Part shown: piece after piece, positions 56,648 through 64,000 of the stretch
How positions within the stretch are numbered: the first letter of the stretch is position 1
How the letters are laid out: each line of letters begins with the position of its first letter
From: Roridomyces roridus
Taxonomy: Eukaryota > Basidiomycota > Agaricomycetes > Agaricales > Mycenaceae
DNA length: 64,000 nucleotides
Assembly: GCA_029378245.1 (NCBI GenBank)
Contig: JARKIF010000062.1
Span: 62,001 to 126,000, forward strand
Direction: 5' to 3'
Translations under genes and position numbers: made by a program
The notes under the pieces: generated by a model
What the model saw: only the letters and a program-made list of their open reading frames with translations
Database searches by the model: none
Told to the model about the DNA's origin: nothing

Positions 56648-58169
56648 CGCTAGACGATCTATTGGACGGCTTTTTGTATAGAAATTTTGTACTATATACT
56701 ATGTGGCTGCTGGTCATTAATTTCAGCCTCAGCACGATGCTTGAAACAAGGAATGCACGCGAAAGATTTAAAAGAAAATGCTCCATGATGAAATTCGGCA
56801 TTTTGCGATTTCCTGTGCTAGCATGTGCTCCGCGGGATGATCCACCTGGGCAGACTTGGGCGCTTGCTTGGCCCCGCTTGGCCAACCCCGCCCATTTAAT
56901 GGCTTATCCGACCCTAAGCGACCCAGCAATCGTCATGCATATGTTCCGTAATTGAAGGGTGGCACTGGCGTCCGTCGGAGGCCGTCGGTCTCGACTGCCC
57001 TTCAATTTCAAAGGAGGACCAATCGCTTGGTTTCTGAGACCCGAAGCAAAGTGCAGCTCCACACTGCGCAGTATGCTGTTTGTTAGAAACCAGCAACTGT
57101 GCGACACTCCCGGAAAGGAAGTCGTTACTGCTTTGATATTTGAGCAACTGGGTGCTTTTCTTGGACGGGTTTGCAGACATGCGATGATAATTATGATTCT
57201 GAAGAAGAGCCCGGCTGTACGTGAAACCTGAGATATTGGAGCCGTTTCAATTGGAATGAACGAGTCCCAGTTTGGAATGATGCTTCGGCGTCCTGCAGTG
57301 TGTGTGAGCCATATCTTCCGCACAATGGTCACCGGATGGTGTGTGGATTCACCTGCCGATCCTGTCGTAGGCATGAGAGCAGCAGACTAAGAGATGACAA
57401 AAGAGGATGGATAGGCCAAAAGAAAAGTTGCGGAATTAAACGATGGCGCAGACGTGTTGTGAACGTCCTGGCAGCCTCTCTGCCAAGAGTGACCCGGCTT
57501 TCAGCGGGAATACCTTGCTCCAGAGGCCCGGGTTCGGCTTCGAGTTTTGAGGTGAGACGACTGCTGTAGGTTGGTTGCACTATGTAAAGGTTACGAAGAG
57601 AGAAACACCAGGAGCAGAGTGACCTCGGAGGACGCATGATCAACTATAATCCGAGTCAAGCCTTCGGACCAGATTCATTGCTAATATTCCCGAGCCGCCG
57701 CCGTTGCAACTTGAAGTCAAGCCTTCAAGGTACACGCAGGATAGTTGCACCAAGAGAGTGGCCGAAAAGCAATTCGAGCAAAGGTCCTGGAAGAGTCGGA
57801 AATGGATCAAGCAGATCAATGATGAAATCTGATGTCGAACAAACATTCTCTTCTTGTTCTCCTGAATCTCTTCCATCGCTTGCGACACCAGAACACAGCA
57901 TGCACCATTGAATCTTTCCACAAGCTCAAATTCCGCCAAGAATCTCAGCGAATGTCCTGGAATGCCATGCTCAGGTCCATGATGACTCTTTCGAGCCAGC
58001 TTGATCCGCTACCTCTGAATGTCAATGCTCCAGCCTTTCTTGTTGCTTTATGTAAAGATAGTGCCTAGCGCCATTCTTGAGAGCATCGTACCACAGAACC
58101 ACAGATCGGCCCTCACGCAATAAAACAGAACTGCAGTCACTCCCTGACCTCCCTGACCTTCTGCTCATA
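56648..58169. other. Gene-free region upstream of the 2OG oxygenase pair
   Basis: About 1.5 kb. Frames on the minus strand (56904-57374, 57329-57643, 57640-57939) lack domains. A direct repeat GCTTGGCC(C/A)(C/A)CG is near 56870. The last ~250 bp share sequence with the region before the second oxygenase (see the repeat entries). Confidence 0.45.
57936..57966 (+). repeat. Duplicated upstream block, copy 1
   Basis: A 31-bp block, identical to 59901-59931, lies about 200-230 bp upstream of the first 2OG oxygenase. More diverged similarity continues on both sides. It shows that the tandem duplication included the promoter, and the identity of this block against a decayed background hints at a conserved regulatory site (inference). 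Confidence 0.6.
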
Positions 58170-59715
58170 ATGCCGCCCACCCCAGTGCCCGAGCTTGGAA
58201 CGTACAACTATGTGCCCGAAACAAAGGCAAGTGTTTGCCCGGAATTTGAACACGCTTGCTGAGGCGTACGATGCAGGAACAACTCGATTGGGCAGACCTG
58301 GTCACTATCGACCTGGCTGCCGTAGGTACACCGGAGGGAAAGAGACAGCAGGCGGACATCCTTATATCTGCTGTGCGCGAGAAGGGCTTCTTCTACGTGA
58401 AAAACTTTGGAATCTCCCAGGAGCGCGTCGACCGGCAGTTTGCTCTCGGGAAAAGGCTCTACGAATTGCCGTTGGAAGAGAAGATGAAATATGTTCCACG
58501 CGGCATAGGTATCCTTCATTGCATGCACCTCAAGATTTGGCTAACAACACCAGATGAGGGTGATGTCAAGGGTTATCTCCCCGCTGGGCGCACAGTGTAT
58601 GTGAATCAACTGGGAAAAAATGCGAGGTGACTGACGATCGTACTAGTATCGACCTGGAAAACAATATCCGAGACCAACTGGAGATCTTCAACATCCCCAG
58701 TAAGGTTCCCGTCCTCAAGTGTGTTCTTATCGACCCGAGACAGAATTCAACGGGGATTTTGATCATGGCCACCACCCTGCGGTCATAACCGAAAAACTGG
58801 AGGAGGTGGAAGAATTCGCCAGGGTGAGGATACCCCTCAATAATTGCAGCGATGGAGTCATGACGATACTAACGGGCTCCTAGTCTCTCCACGCCGAGAT
58901 CCTAGATCCACTCTACGTCCTGCTGTCCATTGCTCTCGAGCTCCCAGAAGACTACTTCACGAGCATGCACAGCTACGAACTGAGGAGCGAGGATCATCTC
59001 CGATACATGCGCTACTCCAAGTACCCGCCCGAGATTAACGCCAAGCTGTCTAATTGGGCGTTCGGACACACCGGTATGGAGCAATCAGATACCACTTCGC
59101 TCACTAAATGCCTTCATTGTACAGACCTCGGAAGTTTCACGCTCCTATTCCGCCAGCCTGTCGCCGCCCTGCAGATTCGCTACCCTTCGACGAACGAATG
59201 GAAGTGGGTAAAGCCTCAGGATGCTACTGTCACGGTGAACGCTTGCGATGCCTTGCAGTTTTTGACGGCGGGATATGTGAAGAGCACCATTCATCGGTGA
59301 GCTGAGCAAGATACAGAATATATGCGCACATTCCAATCCGCCTTCAGGGTCACCGTTCCTCCCAAAGATCAGCAGCACGTAGATCGGATTGGTCTTCTCT
59401 ACTTCTCGCGGTGAGTGAAGGTACCACTTCCTTGGACCGAACTCATCAAAGCCCACAGGCCCCATAACGACGTCAAACTCAGTACGATCAAGTCCCCTCT
59501 GCTTGAGCGCGTGGGATACACAGAGAACGAGTTTGAGAACGGAGGCAATCCCGTACCCACTATGGAAGGTACGCTGTCGCCTTTTTTTTTCGACATCCTG
59601 ATTGACCATGAGTTCAGAATGGACCTTTGCAAAGCAGAAATGGCAGGCCAAGGTCGGAGTGAAGGGCGACGCAGGCACAATTCTACCCGGTTTCAATGAG
59701 AAGGTTTATGCGTGA
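58170..59715 (+). CDS. Isopenicillin-N-synthase-like 2OG-Fe(II) oxygenase, copy 1
   Basis: About nine exons give ~355 residues. It starts MPPTPVPELGTYNYVPE; the DIOX_N part has VTIDLAA and REKGFFYVKNFGI; the core has HLRYMRYSKYPPE, then the iron ligands HTD (GHTDLGSFTLLF) and His in KSTIHRVTVPP, then the 2-oxoglutarate-binding Arg and Ser in YFSRP-type context. Such enzymes hydroxylate or desaturate small molecules. The first intron (58227-58276) has a GC donor and is conserved in copy 2. The spliced frame is intact to the stop at 59713-59715. Substrate is unknown; a role in a nearby secondary-metabolite pathway is possible but not shown. Confidence 0.85.
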
Positions 59716-59900
59716 AATTGTAGATGTACCTTGGATGGGTTACTCTCAAAGTGCACCAAGGGACACTCAGTAATTTAACTAGTTACGGAAAAAGGTTTGG
59801 TTGCAAACGGATCGAACGGCTCAATGGTGCATCTGATGTGAAACAAATATTCGAGCTTGTCATCTTCATCGGCACACCAGTGAATCTTACCACAATCTCA

Positions 59901-59931
59901 CCAAGAATCTCAGCGAATGTCCTGGAATGCC
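59901..59931 (+). repeat. Duplicated upstream block, copy 2
   Basis: The same 31-bp block as at 57936-57966, here about 255-285 bp upstream of the second 2OG oxygenase. It is inside the 469-bp spacer between the two genes, which otherwise shows no gene. A CATAAAAG TATA-like element lies near 60131 between block and start. Confidence 0.6.
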
Positions 59932-60184
59932 GTCTGCCATGATAACTCGTGATTCGAGCCAGCTGCTTGATCCGCTACATCTCCTGTCCGGCTTTCAATG
60001 GAATTGAGCCATTTTCCAAGTGAAAGACGCAATCTTCTCACTGGTCGCTCCAAAGAAGATAACGGGTAGCGCCATTTCGAAGAGACATGGTGAACATCTC
60101 AGTCAGCGCTCGGCCCACGCAATGCCACCACATAAAAGAAAGACCTGAATGCATGTATAATCCCGCTTCTTCCTTCTGCTAGAA

Positions 60185-61756
60185 ATGCCCGTCCCAGTGC
60201 CCGAGCTCGGAACATACAACTACGTTCCTGAAACCAAGGCAAGTGCTCACGAATTTGAGGAAGGCTGAGAACCTAATGCGCGCGATGCAGGAACAACTCG
60301 ACTGGGCAGAACTGGTAACTGTCGACTTGGCTGCTTTTAGTACGCCCGAGGGAAAGAAACAACAAGCGGACATCCTTATATCCGCTGTGCGCGAGAAGGG
60401 CTTCTTCTATGTGAAAAACTTTGGAATCTCCCAGGAGCGCGTGGACAGACAGTTTGCTCTTGGAAAACGATTCTACGAGCTGCCTCTGGAAGAGAAGCTG
60501 AAATACGTTCCGCGCGGCCTAGGTATCTTCAATTCCGGTCTATCATACATAATATTTTTGGCTGACGAGGCCAGATGAGGGTCAATTCAACGGTTATGTC
60601 CCCGCTGGGCGCAGAGTGTATGTGATTCTAATTGAAAAGATACGCGCAGGTGATTGACGATAGTAGTATCGACCAGGAAAACAATATTCGAGACCAGATC
60701 GAGATCTTCAACATCCCAAGTAAGTTAGTTTCCCCGTCCTCAAGCGTTTGTTGTTATTGATTCCTCGAGAATAGAATTCAACGGGGATTTCGACCATAGC
60801 CATCACCCTGCGGTCGTAGCTGAAAAACTGGAGGAAGTGGAAGAATTCGCCAGGGTGAGGATGCCCCTCATTTACAATCAATATACATAGTACTAATGGG
60901 CTCCTAGTCTCTCCACTCCGAGGTCCTGGACCCACTCTACGTCTTGCTGGCCATCGCTCTTGAGCTACCGGAAGACTACTTCACGAACATACACAAATAC
61001 GAAGTGAAGAGTGAAGATCATCTCCGATACATGCGATACTCCAAGTACCCGCCCGAGATTAACGCCAAACTTTCAAACTGGTCCTATGGACACACTGGTG
61101 CGCACGAGTCTCACAAACTCCTACTTACTTCATGCTCACCTGATCATACAGACCTCGGAAGTTTCACACTCTTGTTCCGCCAACCTGTCGCCGGCCTGCA
61201 GATCCGCTACCCTTCCACGAACGAATGGAAGTGGGTGAAACCTCAAGACGCTACTCTGACTGTCAACGCTTGCGACGCTCTGCAATTCTTGACCGCAGGA
61301 TACGTGAAGAGCACCGTTCATCGGTGAGTTTAGTGAGATACAGGATATGAGCAGATTTCATTCTGCCTATACAGGGTCACCGTTCCCCCCAAAGATCAGC
61401 AGCACGTCGATCGTCTCGGGCTTCTCTACTTCTCGCGGTCCGTCAAAGACCAGAGACCTTTTTGTGCTTGCTCACTGACGCCCACAGGCCTCATAACGAC
61501 GTCAAACTCGATACCATCAAGTCCCCTCTCCTTGAGCGCGAGGGATACACAGAGAACGAGTTTGAGAGCGGAGGCAATCCAGTGCCTACTATGGAAGGTA
61601 CGCTTTCGTCTTTATGGTCCGACATTAATATTGGGATTGACCGGGAGGTCAGAATGGACCTTTGCCAAGCAGAAATGGCAGCGATCGAAGGCCCGAGTCA
61701 GCGGCTACGAAACGGCCACGATTCTACCCGGATTCAACGAGAAGGTTTATGCTTGA
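60185..61756 (+). CDS. Isopenicillin-N-synthase-like 2OG-Fe(II) oxygenase, copy 2
   Basis: A tandem paralogue of copy 1 with the same exon-intron pattern, including the GC-AG first intron (60239-60290). It reads MPVPVPELGTYNYVPE and keeps all iron- and cosubstrate-binding residues (GHTDLGSF, KSTVHRVTVPP). Differences cluster near the C-terminus, where copy 2 has an altered stretch (KARVSGYETATIL in place of KVGVKGDAGTIL), and in a few surface positions. The two proteins probably share a reaction type. Its stop at 61754-61756 is only 28 bp from the stop of the convergent SDR. Confidence 0.85.
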
Positions 61757-61784
61757 AATTGTATATGCACTGTTGTACAAAAGA

Positions 61785-62831
61785 CTACTGATAATCTACA
61801 CTTTTCACGACTTCGGACCATTCATCGAGATGGTCCGTCATTACCTTGCACTTTGCTCTCACATCCCGATCCGCGTCTTTGCCCAAAAATAAGAACTCTG
61901 GCCAAGGTTTCCCTGCGGCCCTGCCCTCCCCTCGCACAACCTCGACGACGGCTTCCATGGCCTTGTCCGGATCCCCTTCCTGGTTGCCATCCCTAGCGGC
62001 ATACCCATCGATGGTCTCTCGCCGCAGATCATCATAGGCCTCTATAGGGTGTGGGGTGCTGTAGTTGTCCTCGATACGGACCATTCGAGTCCTGAAGGCG
62101 CTGGGCTGGACGATGAGAACACGGATATTGAATCGAGCGACCTCGGCTCTAAGGGCCTCGGCCACGAGGTGGACTGCGGCTTTGGAGCTTCCGTACGCCC
62201 CTGCAGCTCAATTAGTTATCAGACCTCGACTGCGACTTGTGAAGATACCCAATCCCTGATATTGGATCAATAAACGCAAAGCAATGAAACGGCAACTAAC
62301 GATGATTTCGCCCGTCCAGGCGGAGCGGCTACCAATGACGACGACTGTACCATCTTTTTGGGCACGCATGTATGGTAGACAAGCCAAGGTGACGTCCAAG
62401 AGACCAAAGACATTGACTTCGTACTGTTTGCGAAGAATCGCCGATCTATTCACTGTGTTAGCGTCAAGAAGCCGTAAGGATGTTCTGGCTCACCCGTTTT
62501 CCTCCAAGAGCCCAAGATAGCACGAGCCAGCATTGTTAACCAGAATGTCTATGTGCCCCCAGAAAGCTGCAGCCTCCGCTATTCGCGATGCAATGATCTC
62601 TTCTCCAGCCGTTACATCGAGTTGCAAGAGTCGAAGGTTGTCATTAGTCCCGTCCAGATCTTGAATTGGATCCAACGTTCTGGAGCTGGCGATAACACGA
62701 TCTCCTCTGGCAAGTACACTCGATACTAGGCTGCGTCCAAAGCCAGAGGACGCCCCTGATGGAGTTGGGATATGATAATTTCCTGAGGATTCGTGCACAC
62801 CTGTGATGAGCCAGACTTTGGACGACGCCAT
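61785..62831 (-). CDS. Short-chain dehydrogenase/reductase
   Basis: Four exons give ~285 residues. The N-terminal Rossmann motif is split by an intron: VWLITG joins ASSGFGRS (TGxxxGxG). Then VIASSRT, the acidic LDVTAGEE, NNAG, a catalytic Ser in VIGSRSAW and the catalytic YGSSK. The classical SDR triad is complete. Such enzymes oxidise or reduce alcohols or ketones with NAD(P)H; the basic residues after the first strand (SSRT) suggest NADP use (inference). It faces the second 2OG oxygenase tail-to-tail. Confidence 0.85.
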
Positions 62832-63190
62832 GGTCGATGCCTGGGATTCTTGAAGATAATCTTCGGACCGTGCGAGGTTTCGGCCTTCCGGAGTATCTCA
62901 TGCTGCCGTACCCAGCTGAAGTCGAGTCGTTCGAACGCGTCCGAGATCTTGTTACATCTTCAAAGCTTGCAGAGAGAGAATTTAACGACAGGCAGCCTGA
63001 GGTCGCGGAGACGAGCCACGACAGGATGGAAAGAGTAGAGAGAGCAAGGCCAAGTGGCATCAGATCGCTGAGATCAGAGGGCTCTCATTCTCTTCGATTC
63101 TTTTTCTGCTTGCTATCCAATCTGCTTCTATACAAAGAGTTCGCAGTGAATCTGTACATGTATGGCTACAAAGGGTATAAAGGGTATGTA
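62832..63190. other. Intergenic region
   Basis: About 360 bp. Holds the SDR promoter and the 3' flank of the right-edge gene. A tandem AAAGGGTATAAAGGGTAT near 63170 is the only notable feature. Confidence 0.4.
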
Positions 63191-64000
63191 CTAGGAAGAA
63201 TACAAGATCCATTTACAACGGGCTTCCAGTTCCTCGTCACTAGCCGGACGATACGAAGCTAGTACAGCTGGCGGAGGTAGAGGCGGGTATTTGGGTTTCG
63301 GAGGAGTTTCCTCTCGGGATATGGGCTTGATCTCCATATCCTTGGAATCGCTGAATAGTTTTCCATCGCGTCTTCTGACGTTTTGACTCTGCGGGCGACA
63401 GGGTAGCGCAGCCTGGCCCTTTTCTGGTCCCATCTTTGACCGAACTCGAAACCCTGGGCTCGATCCGCTCTCGTGTTCCTAGGGAGTGTGAGTCAGACAA
63501 CCAACATCCAAGTTCAGGGAAATGATTCACCAAAACTTCTACAGCAGTCCATGTATCTTCAATCTTGACCGACGAGGGGATCCGAGCATATACGACGGGA
63601 GGCTGTCAAAGGTCGGTATACGTTCTTTGGAAGAGAAAGAGCACGTACCCTGTGCTTGGTGCTCTTCAAAGATTCAACGCCACGATATTTATCCAAAAAG
63701 ATTTCCCCAAGATGCGGAGAAAATGTCTCGACAGTGCGTCTTCTGGGATTGGAATGGTCAATCTGAACACGATACGATGGCCCGGTCTGCGTTTCGTGGG
63801 TTGCGTCAGATAGTAGCAGTCTACCAGAGGGAAGGCTACTGACATTGCGGGTCGCCGAAATCCTAGTGACGTTCCCGGATTGCCACTCCATCCAACTAGG
63901 CGGGGTCGTTCCGCAAGAACGGCGGACGCGTACCCTGTCCCCGATCTAGAAAGTCGCGATTAGAAACGAACGGGGGCTGGTCCTATCTTACAGACCTTGA
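63191..64000 (-). CDS. Unknown protein, 3' part (runs off the right edge)
   Basis: Reading leftwards from the right edge, an exon opens after an acceptor near 63946 and contains IGDRVRVRRSCG then WMEWQSGNVTRI, a short SH3/Tudor-like strand pattern. Then comes a segment ending SLKSTKH; an intron; PPVVYARIPSSVKIEDTW; a further intron; and a basic, Pro-rich end EETPPKPKYPPLPPPAVLASYRPASDEELEARC to the stop at 63193-63191. Splices keep one frame. I do not recognise a family. The upstream part of the gene lies beyond the window. Confidence 0.5.

Noticed and set aside
56904..57939. Three minus-strand ORFs of 100-156 codons
   Set aside because: No domains, overlapping each other; probably non-coding.
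1..64000. CRISPR arrays, operons, ribosome-binding sites, rRNA genes
   Set aside because: None expected in fungal nuclear DNA and none seen.

Overview
The window is nuclear DNA of a filamentous basidiomycete, most likely an Agaricomycete. Genes are dense and broken by many short introns (about 45-55 nt). The content fits a fungus: an Rrm4-type endosomal RNA-binding protein, Mad3, sterol C-24 methyltransferase, Dal5-type permeases, oxalate decarboxylase, and an adenylating A-T-TE synthetase beside a reducing polyketide synthase. Gene models were built by hand from reading frames, splice sites and family conservation, so starts and small exons are predictions.

Layout. 1-3081: a non-LTR (LINE-like) retrotransposon on the minus strand, with gag-like ORF1, a spacer holding an extra small ORF, and the start of an APE-endonuclease ORF2 that leaves the window. 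3082-5030: no gene seen. 5031-12449: housekeeping genes (Rrm4-like protein, SLC35C-type nucleotide-sugar transporter, ALY/REF mRNA export adaptor, HMG-box factor, GNAT acetyltransferase). 13138-20188: two tandem Dal5-type transporters, then a convergent secreted bicupin oxalate decarboxylase. 20503-29235: Mad3, a gene-poor stretch with a foldback element, a small secreted protein, a sucrase/ferredoxin-like protein and Aip1. 29525-42966: the most unusual region, an A-T-TE synthetase followed by a multidomain enzyme read as A-ACP-KS-AT-DH-KR-ACP, with a conserved unknown protein convergent to it. 43051-56647: sterol methyltransferase and acyl-protein thioesterase (head to head), a type I membrane protein with a duplicated ectodomain, a RING protein, a His-rich membrane protein, a KA1-tailed kinase and a multipass membrane protein. 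58170-62831: tandem isopenicillin-N-synthase-like 2-oxoglutarate oxygenases and a short-chain dehydrogenase. 63191-64000: the 3' end of an unknown gene.

How genes may work together (inference): the A-T-TE enzyme and the hybrid PKS are same-strand neighbours. The PKS has two carrier domains but no releasing domain, while its neighbour ends in a thioesterase, so they may form one small-metabolite pathway. The 2OG oxygenases and SDR about 16 kb away are possible but unproven tailoring enzymes, because housekeeping genes lie between. A window-wide oddity is a set of at least six GC-AG introns, five with a GCAAGT donor.
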